Below are positions 1 through 7,882 of a DNA stretch of 8,101 nucleotides, one piece after another. Position numbers and translations under genes: made by a program. This DNA comes from Chersky-265 sp035275285 (GTDB lineage: Bacteria; Fibrobacterota; Fibrobacteria; UBA11236). Location: positions 1 through 8,101 of the forward strand of contig DATENA010000286.1 in assembly GCA_035275285.1 (NCBI GenBank). Reading direction: 5' to 3'. The notes below the pieces were generated by a model. That model did not search any database. It had not been told where the DNA came from and saw only the letters and a list, made by a program, of their open reading frames with translations. Each line of letters starts with the position of its first letter. Positions within the stretch are counted from its first letter, which is position 1.

Positions 1-156
1 GATTTCCGGCTTGGCCTTTTTCCCGGCGGCTTCGGCGGTGCCGAAACCGGCCAGCAACACGGCAAGGCCCAGGCAGCGGCCGATGCGGATAAACGGAGCC
101 ATCGCGTTTCCGGTTATCGGCATCCGGCGGCGGAACTTGAACGCTTTCCGGTTCAT
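1..156 (-). CDS. Exported protein of unknown function, N-terminal fragment (cut by window edge)
   Basis: Only the first 52 codons are in the window; the reading frame is open to base 1, so the 3' end lies outside. The ATG at 156-154 overlaps the TGA of the preceding lipoprotein gene as ATGA, a classic translational-coupling junction, and a G-run (165-160) three bases before the ATG may help as a weak ribosome site. The translation has a long basic start (K4, K7, R9-R11, R24, R27), a hydrophobic stretch at about residues 28-39 and an A-E-A site at 41-43, then the lysine-rich AGKKAKPE. This is a signal peptidase I type leader, with no lipobox cysteine. The n-region is long; an internal ATG at 102-100 (Met19) would give a more standard signal peptide. 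The mature function cannot be read, but the context implies a periplasmic or outer-membrane partner of the upstream proteins. If the operon is Glt-like, this slot would correspond to a GltF-type component (inference only). Confidence 0.8.
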   Translation of the reverse strand, partial: MNRKAFKFRRRMPITGNAMAPFIRIGRCLGLAVLLAGFGTAEAAGKKAKPEI

Positions 157-3155
157 TGTCCCCCCGGCCGATTGGTGAAATTGGGAATGGGGATTCCCCG
201 TTCCAGCAGGCTTTTCAGGTATTCGGGGCCGACCGCGGCCTGGTTCCACGGGAAAACGGCCCCGGTCCCGGGCATCTTGTAGCGGATCCGCAAACGCGCC
301 CAGACTCCAAACCCTTCCGCCGGCTTCAGGTTCTGGGCGGCAATCCGCAGGAAATGCTCGCCGGGCGCCAAGCGCTTGGAAAGCAGCGGCCACACGTCCT
401 TGAAAGCGCCTTTATACCAGGGACCCTGCAGGGATTTCTGGTTCAGGACGGTATCCTTGTCGATCAGGATGGTCCATTCCTGCTGGGCCACCACCTCCAG
501 GTCCATTTTCAGGACGTGCGGCGGCAGGGTGAACGGAGTCTGGACCCATACCTGTTTCCAGGGGATATAGTTCGCCACCGTCGTGTCTATCTTGGGCCCC
601 AGGCCCTTGTCCCCGCACCAGAGGAAGCGCGGGGTCGCGGTCACTTCCGGGGGGAAGTCCGCCCTGGGCACTACGCCCTTGCGCACTTTCTTCCAGGCGG
701 GATCCTCCTTGGAGGGCCATCCGGCCACGGTCAGCGCCGGCAACGCGGACCATTCTTTCCCGGTATACACGTCCATCACCGTATCCTGTTCGGAACTGCG
801 GGTCCATTTGTCCGGTTCGATCTGGTACAGCCGGGCGAAGGCCATCTCCCCGAATTCCACCGGGACCATCCCGGCCACCACCTTTTCGACCAGCCTATGG
901 TATTTGTCCAGCGCCTGGTCCTGGAGCTGATAGCCGACGGTTTCCAGTTTTTCCTGGAACGTCTTGCGCTGTTCCGGGCCCGCCTCGGGCGGAATGGGCG
1001 GTTTGACCAAGGCCTCATAGGACAGCAGGTCCAGGCATTTGGCCTGGATGTACAGGGCCCGGCCCAGGGAAATCCTCAGACTGTCGTAGGCCGGATCCTT
1101 GGTCAGGTTGTACCTGGCGGCGAAGTCCAGCCCTTGCTTGAAATACCCGATGGCCTTGTCCTCGAGGTTGGGGATGCCTTCCTGCAACAGTTTCACCTGG
1201 TAGAAAAAACGCTCCATGGGATGGAAACCCGCCGGGAAGGGCGCGGAACGCGCCAACCCGGCCGCATCCGCGTAGTGCGAACCCAGGGCGCGCAGGCTGC
1301 CCAGGATTTGCGTTCCCAAGGTGTCCCCCGCCTTGGGGTCCAGCTCATATTCCTGGGCGATGTCCAGGAAGGCCATGAAATATTTCATCCCCTGTTCCTG
1401 ATACGGCGCGATGCGGCCGATTTGCTGCAGCTTTCCGGCGATGGCCTTTTCCGGCGTGCCGGCGTCCACGCGGATCAGCACCGGCACTTGCGCCATGGCC
1501 TTTATCTGGTAGCCTTCGTAGCGCGTGGCCATGGCCACCAGGCGCCCGCTGGCCTCGCCCACCCAGCGGTTGTTCACTTCCTGCTTGCGCCCGATGGTGA
1601 GCACCTGGAGGTATTGCTGCTGGGCCTTGGCATAGGCCGCGGAAAGCGCCGCCATGGCGTCTTCCTCCCGGTCGAGCTGTTCGGACGGGGACCGCGCCGC
1701 CTTGCGCGGGCCAGAGTAGACGCCGGTGCCGAAGTCTTCGAAGCCCAGGCCCAGGGAATAGGCGGCCCGCAAGGCCCAATCGACGATGCGGTAGTCGAGG
1801 ACCTTCAGGTATTCGTCCACGGCGCTCTTGAGCAGACCGGTCTTGTACTTGAGATCGGCATCGTAAGACCCGGCGCGGACGGGCGCTTCCCGCATCTTCC
1901 TGGCGGCGATTTCGCCCAGGGTATGCTGGGCCTGGGCCGCGTAGAACCGGGCCGTGGGATCCGAGGACTTCATGGCGGCGAATTCGGAAACCACCCGGCC
2001 CATCAACTGGATGGCCTCCTCGCGGCGTCCCCGCTGGAAGGCGGCCGTCCCTCCCATGCACAGGGCCTGCACCAGCCTGCCCTTGTCGGTGGCGTAGCGC
2101 CGCGTGAACAGGGTCTGCAATTCGGCCACCTTGTCCCAGTTCTGCAATTCGCCGAAGATCTCCACGGCCCGGAACAGGAGGTTGGGCGCCTCTTCCTTCT
2201 GCGGATAGCGTTTGGCATAGGCCTCGAAGGCGCGGGCGGCCGAATCCTGCAGCTTGCCGTTCAGGTAGGCGAAACCGGCGTTGTACATGGAGGGTTCCGC
2301 CTCCGGGCTCTCCGGATGGGCCCGCGTCAGGTTGAGGTACTTGTCGCCGGCGGCCTGCCACTGCCCGTCCTGCTCCCGGCATTTGGCCTCGCGGAAAAGC
2401 ACCTTGGACAGGAGCTTGGACTCGAAATAGGCGTCGAAGAACAGGGAGTAGATGGCGATGGCGTCCTTCCACTTCTTCTGCTTCTCCTGCATGACGCCGG
2501 CGTTGAACATGGCCACGGGCGCGATGTCCGCCGCCGGGAATTCCCTGGGGATGCGCTGGTAGATCTCCGAGGCGGTCTGCAGCTTGCCTTCCTTCTCGGC
2601 TTTTTCGGCCTGCAGGTACACGGACTGCGCCAAGCGTTCCTTGGCTTCCGCGATGGAGGTCGCGTCCTTGCCCTTGAGCATGGAGCGGTAGGTCTTCTCG
2701 GCCTCCTCCAGTTTCCCCAGCTGGGCGTAGGACTGGGCGGCCATCTGCGCGGCCTCGCCGCTCAGGGCGTTGTCCGGGAAGCGTTTGCGCACGTCTTCGT
2801 AAAGGGGCAGTGCTTGTTCGAACCGGCCCTGGTTGTAGAGGTGGTTCCCCTTCCAGACCAGGATCTCCGGGGTTTTCTCGTCATCGGGCGAAACCTTGAG
2901 GTAATTGTCCAGGGTCTCCAGGTACAGCTCCGAAGCATAGGCCGAAGGGGCCTTGCTGGAATCCGCGTGCTTGAGGCCCGCATCCTCCGTGCCCACGCTG
3001 TCGCCCTTGGGAGCGGTCACCTTCACCTCGGCCGGCGGCGGGGAGGCGTCCTTTTTCCCTTCTTTCCCGAGGGATTTGAACGCGCCGCAACCGGCGAGCA
3101 GGAAGGCCGCCGCGGCGCAGGCGAGATAAGGGGAAAGGCGGCTACTTCTTCTCAT
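153..3155 (-). CDS. Large TPR-repeat lipoprotein with C-terminal beta-rich domain
   Basis: A 1000-residue protein. Residues 1-23 form a lipoprotein signal: RR near the start, a hydrophobic core, and lipobox L20-A21-G22-C23 followed by Gly, which does not signal inner-membrane retention, so an outer-membrane anchor is likely. Residues 27-72 are a polar Pro/Lys/Asp-rich linker. Residues about 74-425 hold successive TPR-like helical pairs (for example LYNQGRFEQALPLYEDVRKRFP at 106-127, read as two halves around G110; others near 143-160, 188-207, 226-243, 292-318). Residues 430-790 are predicted mostly helical without clear repeats. From about 835 the character changes to beta-strand, with a pattern at 873-960 resembling galactose-binding-like jelly rolls. 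The start ATG lies inside the end of the preceding gene (14-bp overlap) and has only a weak GGAAG upstream, so translation is probably coupled. Role: likely a lipid-anchored scaffold in an envelope complex. A GltE-like identity is possible but unproven. No catalytic motif is visible. Confidence 0.95.
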   Translation of the reverse strand: MRRSSRLSPYLACAAAAFLLAGCGAFKSLGKEGKKDASPPPAEVKVTAPKGDSVGTEDAGLKHADSSKAPSAYASELYLETLDNYLKVSPDDEKTPEILVWKGNHLYNQGRFEQALPLYEDVRKRFPDNALSGEAAQMAAQSYAQLGKLEEAEKTYRSMLKGKDATSIAEAKERLAQSVYLQAEKAEKEGKLQTASEIYQRIPREFPAADIAPVAMFNAGVMQEKQKKWKDAIAIYSLFFDAYFESKLLSKVLFREAKCREQDGQWQAAGDKYLNLTRAHPESPEAEPSMYNAGFAYLNGKLQDSAARAFEAYAKRYPQKEEAPNLLFRAVEIFGELQNWDKVAELQTLFTRRYATDKGRLVQALCMGGTAAFQRGRREEAIQLMGRVVSEFAAMKSSDPTARFYAAQAQHTLGEIAARKMREAPVRAGSYDADLKYKTGLLKSAVDEYLKVLDYRIVDWALRAAYSLGLGFEDFGTGVYSGPRKAARSPSEQLDREEDAMAALSAAYAKAQQQYLQVLTIGRKQEVNNRWVGEASGRLVAMATRYEGYQIKAMAQVPVLIRVDAGTPEKAIAGKLQQIGRIAPYQEQGMKYFMAFLDIAQEYELDPKAGDTLGTQILGSLRALGSHYADAAGLARSAPFPAGFHPMERFFYQVKLLQEGIPNLEDKAIGYFKQGLDFAARYNLTKDPAYDSLRISLGRALYIQAKCLDLLSYEALVKPPIPPEAGPEQRKTFQEKLETVGYQLQDQALDKYHRLVEKVVAGMVPVEFGEMAFARLYQIEPDKWTRSSEQDTVMDVYTGKEWSALPALTVAGWPSKEDPAWKKVRKGVVPRADFPPEVTATPRFLWCGDKGLGPKIDTTVANYIPWKQVWVQTPFTLPPHVLKMDLEVVAQQEWTILIDKDTVLNQKSLQGPWYKGAFKDVWPLLSKRLAPGEHFLRIAAQNLKPAEGFGVWARLRIRYKMPGTGAVFPWNQAAVGPEYLKSLLERGIPIPNFTNRPGGQ

Positions 3156-6100
3156 CTTCCGTCTTCTTCAGCATTTCCTGCGCGGCCACGATGGCGTTGT
3201 AGGCGGCGGTCTTCCTCAGCTTGGCGTCCCCGATCTTCGAGACCTGCATGTATTTCCTGGCCGCGGGTCCGAATTCGTTCAGGGAATAATAGGCTTCGGC
3301 CTCCTGGTAATTGTACTTGGCCCGGTTCGGGTTTTCCGGATAAATCGACAGGAAGGCCTCGTAGGCGGAGATGGCCTTCCGGAAATAGGTCTCGCGCGTG
3401 CGGGCGCCCTCTCCCGTGGCGGCCGCCAATTGCTTGGCTTCATAGAGGTAATGGCGGGCCACCATCTCGATGGCCTGCTGGTTCACGGAATCCGCGTTGG
3501 CCTTCGCCTCCGCGGAATTGATCTTCTTGTACCAATCGCTGCCGCGGCAATAGAGGCGGAAGATCTTCTCGCGCACTTCGGCGGCGCGATTGTAGTCCTG
3601 CTCCTTCTCGTAGGCGCGGCCCAGTTCCAGCAGGGCCTCGGGCATCTTCTCATAGTCCTTGTACCCGTTCATGAGGGCTTCCAGGGCCTGCTTGGAACGA
3701 TCCATCCTGCCGGCCTGGGTATAGATGACCGCCATGCGGTGCAACAGCTTGGCCCCCAGGCGGGCATCGCCCAATTTGTCGGCGAAGGCCTTGCTCTGCT
3801 TGAGGCCGCCGTCCCCGCTGGTGTCGCTTTCCGCGATGGACAGGGCCGCGAATTGCAAGGCTTCGCTGGTCAGGGCCGACTTGCTCTGCTGGGATTTGTC
3901 CTTGCGGGCCGATTCCTCAAGTATGAACGTGAAGGAACTGATGGCGGTCTTGTACGCGTTGGCCCGGTAACGGGTCCAAGCCAGCTTGTACAGGGCCTGT
4001 TCGAAGTACTTGGAATCCGCGTAATCCAGCACCTTGTCATAGGCTTCGGCCGCCTTTTCCAGCTTATTCTCGTTGAAATAGTATTCGCCGATGAAGATCA
4101 GCGCCTGCTGGGCATACAGCGCCCGCGGGAACTTCCGGGCCAGTTCCTCGAAATACCCGAGGCCGGAAACCGTCTCGCCGCGGAGGGTCTGGGTGTATCC
4201 CATGTAATAGAGCGCCGCCGGGCGCCATGGGGAATCCGGGAACTTCTCGATCAACTCCTTCCAGGGAGCCTCGAAGCTCTGCGGATCCAGGGTCGGTTCG
4301 GATTGGCCCGGGGGCGGCCCGGCGCCGGCCTGGGCTTCCAGCCATTGGAAGGAAGCCATGCGCTTCCGCAGAGCGTCCTCCTCCAGGCCGTAGTTCAGGT
4401 AGCCCTTCTGGAACAAGAGCCAATCCATGATGCCGGAGGAGTTGGGATCCTCGGACAGCTCGCGGATGCGGCGCAGGATATCGTCGGCCTTGCCCGCCAG
4501 GCGCTCGGAGATGTCGTCCGCCAGCATGCGCGAACGCCTGGACAGCTCGGCGCGCTGGGCCGCCTTGGTGGTATCGCTCCGGAGCGCCGCCAGTTCCAGG
4601 TTCAGGTTCCTCTGGGTGTATTTGAGCAATTCCTCCAGCCAGGTCTTGTGCAGGACGTGGATGTCCAGGGCCAGGGCGCGGCTTTCGAACAGCTTCCTCT
4701 TGATCTGCATGCGGAACCCGATGGAATCGGCCGCGGCCGAATCGGCGGCCTTCTCGTTGAGATGGGCCGGATCGACCAGCTTGGCCAGCACGGTTTCCCG
4801 CTCCTTGTTGAAGGTCTGCTCGGAGTATTCGCCGCTCTTGTACCGGTCCTCCACGAAGTCGCACAGGCCCAGGCCCTGCTGGTACAGCCGGGCGATGGCT
4901 TCCGGAGACAAGGGCTTCTGGCGGGCCAGCGCGGCCGCGGCCTTTTCGAGCTTGGCCTTCACGGCGGCCAGTTGTTCCCCGGACATCTGCTTCCCGTCCT
5001 CGCGGTCCCGCAACTTCCTGTCGAACGCCTTCAACTGATCGGTTTCCTTGTCCACCTGCAGGCGGAAGGCCCATTCGTTCCTGGCCTTGAGCATCACCTT
5101 GCGGACCAGGACGTTGAAGCCTTCGATGGCCCACGGATTGTCCGGATACTGGGCGATGAGCTTCTTCAGGATGAACTCGCCGGCGTCCAGGTCGCCCATG
5201 CGGATATTGGCCCACACCATGCCGTAGAGGGCCTCGGCCTGGAAGCCTTGCTGATCCAGCAGGTTCTGGTAGCCTTTCAAGGCCTGTTCGTAATGGCCTT
5301 CCTCGAAATTCAGGTGGGCCAGGGCCAGTTCGGCCTGGTTGTGCAGGCGCTTGTCGATCTGGGATTCGCTGACCAGGTTCACCAGCACGCCGCGCGCCTC
5401 CGGGAAGCGCTTCTGGCGCACCAGGGACTTGGCGTAGACGAAGAGGGATTTGAAGTAATGCGCGTTCTTGTTCCCGCCCGCCATCATCTCCCGCTCGACG
5501 ATGGAATCCTGGCCCAGTTCGTAGGCGCTCTGGACCGCCAGGAAGCGCGCCGGCGGGAACAGCTTCTCGTCGAAGGCGCCCGCCGCCATGAAGGCCTTGT
5601 AACGGGACAGCAGGGAATCGTCCTGGCGCGAATCGAACAGGGCCTGCAGCACGCCCAGGCAGGCCGGTCCGTAGATGCGGCTGTCGGACGCGACCCTGGC
5701 GAAGGCGTCGGCGGCCTTCAACGGCTTGCCGCCCACCATGAAGCTGGAGCCCAGGTAGAAGTCGATCTTGCCGATGGAAATGCGGCCCTGGAAGCGGTCG
5801 GAGAGGCGCGCCAGGTCCTCCTGGACCATTTCGATGCTCTTGGATGCCAGGCGGGCCTTGATGCGCGCCAGATCCAGGTTGGCCATCTTCTCCCATTCCT
5901 GCTTGTCGGTGCGGGCCGCCAGCGAGTCCTTATAATCGTTGAGCTCCCCGTAGAAGCGCTGGGACGCGCGTCCCACGTTGGCCATCAGCACCTTGAAGAA
6001 GTCGTCCTCGATGAGGCCGCCGTCCCGGCCCGGCTTGGCCAGGCCGATGCGGGCGCGGTATTCCGCCAGCAGGGCGAACGCATCGTCCCACCGCTTGTTC

Positions 6101-6615
6101 AGCTCCTTCTGGACCAGCACCAGGCGGCCGATGCGCTCCACGTTGTCCTTGAGCAGCAATTCCACCATGTCCTGGTTGGGGGTTTCCTGGAGCATTTCCT
6201 TGGCGATGAAATAGGCGTCGTCGAGCGGCTTCTCCAGCTCCACCACCTGCTTGCGGGTTCGGGCCAGGTTCTTTTCCAGGGCGTCGATCATCCGATCCAG
6301 GCGCACGTCGTCCTCCGGCTCCAGACGGGTGACCCGGGTGGGATAGAGCTGCAGATCGCGGAAATCCTGGCCCATGTACTGGAGCCGTTCCAGCTCCTCG
6401 AAGATGAGGCGCAACTTCCTCCGCTCCTCGCGCAAACGGTTCACCATGGCGTCGGCCTGGGACCAAAGGCCCTTGTCCGCGGCGGCGGAGCCGCTCGCGG
6501 AGGGCGTGTTCGGTCCCAGGCTGCCGCTGGCGGGCGCGCTGAGGGCGAATAAGACCAGGAGCAGCAGCGGCCTGAGCCGCCGCAGCATCCTAGTTAAGGT
6601 CGACGGCTTTGCCAT
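3142..6615 (-). CDS. Giant periplasmic TPR / coiled-coil scaffold protein
   Basis: A 1157-residue protein with a signal peptide: basic RMLRRLR (9-15), leucine-rich core (17-25), probable cleavage after APA (27-29) or ASG (29-31). Residues about 48-190 are charged amphipathic helix, probably coiled coil. TPR-like units follow at about 283-505 (for example 434-455, with FEEGHYEQALKGYQNLL). Residues 505-760 are a helical, lysine/arginine-rich middle. A Gly/Pro hinge at 763-773 leads into a second TPR block, about 785-1150, whose units (YMGYTQTLRGE at 804, FIGEYYFNENKLEKAAEAYD at 841-860, ending KFP or DYA) resemble the repeats of BamD/YbgF-type proteins. It ends in the charged KKTEDEKK. The start overlaps the barrel gene by 26 bp and has AAGGAGG only 3 bases upstream; an alternative ATG at 6588 (Met10) follows the barrel gene's stop as TAGGATG and also leaves a good signal peptide. 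Likely role: soluble scaffold linking envelope parts; comparable in size and type to Myxococcus AgmU/GltD, but homology is not shown. Confidence 0.95.
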   Translation of the reverse strand: MAKPSTLTRMLRRLRPLLLLVLFALSAPASGSLGPNTPSASGSAAADKGLWSQADAMVNRLREERRKLRLIFEELERLQYMGQDFRDLQLYPTRVTRLEPEDDVRLDRMIDALEKNLARTRKQVVELEKPLDDAYFIAKEMLQETPNQDMVELLLKDNVERIGRLVLVQKELNKRWDDAFALLAEYRARIGLAKPGRDGGLIEDDFFKVLMANVGRASQRFYGELNDYKDSLAARTDKQEWEKMANLDLARIKARLASKSIEMVQEDLARLSDRFQGRISIGKIDFYLGSSFMVGGKPLKAADAFARVASDSRIYGPACLGVLQALFDSRQDDSLLSRYKAFMAAGAFDEKLFPPARFLAVQSAYELGQDSIVEREMMAGGNKNAHYFKSLFVYAKSLVRQKRFPEARGVLVNLVSESQIDKRLHNQAELALAHLNFEEGHYEQALKGYQNLLDQQGFQAEALYGMVWANIRMGDLDAGEFILKKLIAQYPDNPWAIEGFNVLVRKVMLKARNEWAFRLQVDKETDQLKAFDRKLRDREDGKQMSGEQLAAVKAKLEKAAAALARQKPLSPEAIARLYQQGLGLCDFVEDRYKSGEYSEQTFNKERETVLAKLVDPAHLNEKAADSAAADSIGFRMQIKRKLFESRALALDIHVLHKTWLEELLKYTQRNLNLELAALRSDTTKAAQRAELSRRSRMLADDISERLAGKADDILRRIRELSEDPNSSGIMDWLLFQKGYLNYGLEEDALRKRMASFQWLEAQAGAGPPPGQSEPTLDPQSFEAPWKELIEKFPDSPWRPAALYYMGYTQTLRGETVSGLGYFEELARKFPRALYAQQALIFIGEYYFNENKLEKAAEAYDKVLDYADSKYFEQALYKLAWTRYRANAYKTAISSFTFILEESARKDKSQQSKSALTSEALQFAALSIAESDTSGDGGLKQSKAFADKLGDARLGAKLLHRMAVIYTQAGRMDRSKQALEALMNGYKDYEKMPEALLELGRAYEKEQDYNRAAEVREKIFRLYCRGSDWYKKINSAEAKANADSVNQQAIEMVARHYLYEAKQLAAATGEGARTRETYFRKAISAYEAFLSIYPENPNRAKYNYQEAEAYYSLNEFGPAARKYMQVSKIGDAKLRKTAAYNAIVAAQEMLKKTEDEKK

Positions 6616-7840
6616 CGGCCTCCTTGCGTCTTTCTTCCAATCTCCGCTTCCTTTCCGATGCGTCCAATTCCTCCGCGTCCGCGGCGGGTTTCCCCAGGGT
6701 GGATTCCAGGTCCACCTTTTTCCGCTTGTCCGCGTATCTTCTCAGCAAAAACGACCGATACAGTTCGCTCGAAGGCTGGGTGAACCAGAACGGGTACCGC
6801 ATCAGCCAGAACACCTTCCACTGGGGGAAGAAGGGCGAATAGCCGTCCGTGGCCCCTTCCAGGCACTTGTTGGCCAGCGCGTCGCAGGGACCCAGCCGGG
6901 GCCCGCGGTCCGAACTCAACAGCCAGGACAGCCCGGCCTGCAGTTCCAGGCCGTTCTTGTACTTGAGCTTGGCTCCGGAATTCACGTACACGGGCGTCTC
7001 CAGGATGTGGACGTCGAAGGTCTTGCCGACCATCCGGAAGCGCGCGTATTCCCCCGCGTCCTCCCCCCTCAGGTCCGCCCGGATCTTGCGGGCCAACTGG
7101 GCCGCGAAGGGCTGGGCCTCGATTTCGACGAAGAAATCCGTGGTGAAGGTCTTCAGTTCCAACCCCAGGGACATGGGCACCAGGGAGAAGTCCTGTTCCG
7201 GGATCTTCAGCTTGTTCTTGCTCGCCTTCACCCTCGCCGCGTTGTCCTCGTTGATGAAGGAGGAGAACTCGCCTTCCCAGCCCAGGTTGGCGTACAGCTT
7301 GAACGGCAGCCAGGAGGACAACCGGATCAGCTCCAGGTCCGCGGAAGTGGTGAATTTCCACGAGGTGACCGTCCCGTCGTTGCCCAGCATGAACCCTTCC
7401 GGCCCGAACCCTTCCGTCTTGTAGCGGAAGCCGTTGGAGGGGAAGAAGTCCAGCATGACTTTCCTGGCCTCCACGGTCTGGGACAGGCCGATCAGGCGGA
7501 TGGATTTGTTGTCCGGCGTGGTGAGCTTGGCCCGGGCATAGGCATATCCCGGCTGCAATACGTAGGTGAGCGCGTTCAGGCCGGCGGCCACGTCCAGGTA
7601 ATCCGTCAGGCCGTAGTTGATCTCCACGTGCGGCAGCACCGGCGGGATTTTCTGGTTCGCCGCGTTGTCCCACAGGAAGGTCCGCCCGAACAGGGTCATA
7701 TGCATGTTCCCGACCCCCGCCGTCGAGGACGATATGGTGGTGCTCAACCCATCCTGCCGCGACCGCAACGTCTGCGCCCCGGCCCCCTGCGCCAAAGCCA
7801 GGACCAGCGACAAACCCAACATTCCTACCGACCGATTCAA
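6590..7840 (-). CDS. Predicted outer-membrane beta-barrel protein with charged C-terminal tail
   Basis: A 416-residue protein if started at TTG 7840-7838. That start has a perfect AAGGAGGT (7855-7848) with a 7-base gap and yields a compact signal peptide: Asn-Arg start, hydrophobic 5-18, cleavage at A20-G21-A22 before Gln23. An ATG at 7864 (AGGGTGG upstream) is the main alternative. A further TTG at 7987 would put 49 residues ahead of the signal peptide and has no ribosome site. The mature part has alternating hydrophobic/polar strands separated by polar turns, for example VEINYGLTDYLDVAAGLNAL (72-91), 165-191, 218-243, 274-305. The phrase YGLTDYLDV is typical of barrel-forming OM proteins. 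C319 and C326 lie in a Gly/Pro-rich probable loop and could form a disulfide. After the aromatic stretch 339-352 comes a charged, helix-forming tail (366-416), unusual for a barrel. First gene of the operon as seen; it likely supplies the OM component of the complex. Family not identified. Confidence 0.9.
   Translation of the reverse strand: MNRSVGMLGLSLVLALAQGAGAQTLRSRQDGLSTTISSSTAGVGNMHMTLFGRTFLWDNAANQKIPPVLPHVEINYGLTDYLDVAAGLNALTYVLQPGYAYARAKLTTPDNKSIRLIGLSQTVEARKVMLDFFPSNGFRYKTEGFGPEGFMLGNDGTVTSWKFTTSADLELIRLSSWLPFKLYANLGWEGEFSSFINEDNAARVKASKNKLKIPEQDFSLVPMSLGLELKTFTTDFFVEIEAQPFAAQLARKIRADLRGEDAGEYARFRMVGKTFDVHILETPVYVNSGAKLKYKNGLELQAGLSWLLSSDRGPRLGPCDALANKCLEGATDGYSPFFPQWKVFWLMRYPFWFTQPSSELYRSFLLRRYADKRKKVDLESTLGKPAADAEELDASERKRRLEERRKEADGKAVDLN
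6619..6625 (-). promoter_or_regulatory. Shine-Dalgarno-like AAGGAGG inside the barrel gene, before the giant TPR gene
   Basis: The minus strand reads AAGGAGG within the coding sequence for the barrel's charged tail, 3 bases before ATG 6615. The match is perfect but the gap is shorter than usual. It may recruit ribosomes for the giant TPR gene in addition to those finishing the barrel gene 26 bases on. Confidence 0.55.
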
Positions 7841-7847
7841 ACGAACC

Positions 7848-7855
7848 ACCTCCTT
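7848..7855 (-). promoter_or_regulatory. Strong Shine-Dalgarno site that decides the TTG start of the barrel gene
   Basis: The minus strand reads AAGGAGGT, a full match to the anti-Shine-Dalgarno of 16S rRNA, then 7 bases, then TTG at 7840. The spacing is ideal for this TTG and wrong for the ATG codons at 7864 (upstream of the site) and 7822 (25 bases beyond it). The bases also encode Lys-Glu-Val in the longer reading, so chance cannot be fully excluded. Confidence 0.65.
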
Positions 7856-7882
7856 CAAACCCATGCGGACCACCCTATCCCA

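Noticed and set aside
156..3521. Plus-strand open frame of over 1100 codons antisense to the TPR lipoprotein gene
   Set aside because: Its translation is dominated by G, R, L, H, Q and V without domain pattern, and it has no ribosome site. It is the mirror of a gene with G/C at third positions. The minus-strand gene has a clear lipobox and TPR units.
3430..6552. Plus-strand open frame of about 1040 codons antisense to the giant TPR gene
   Set aside because: Same compositional effect: low-complexity H/Q/G/L-rich translation with no recognisable domain, opposite a strongly supported gene.
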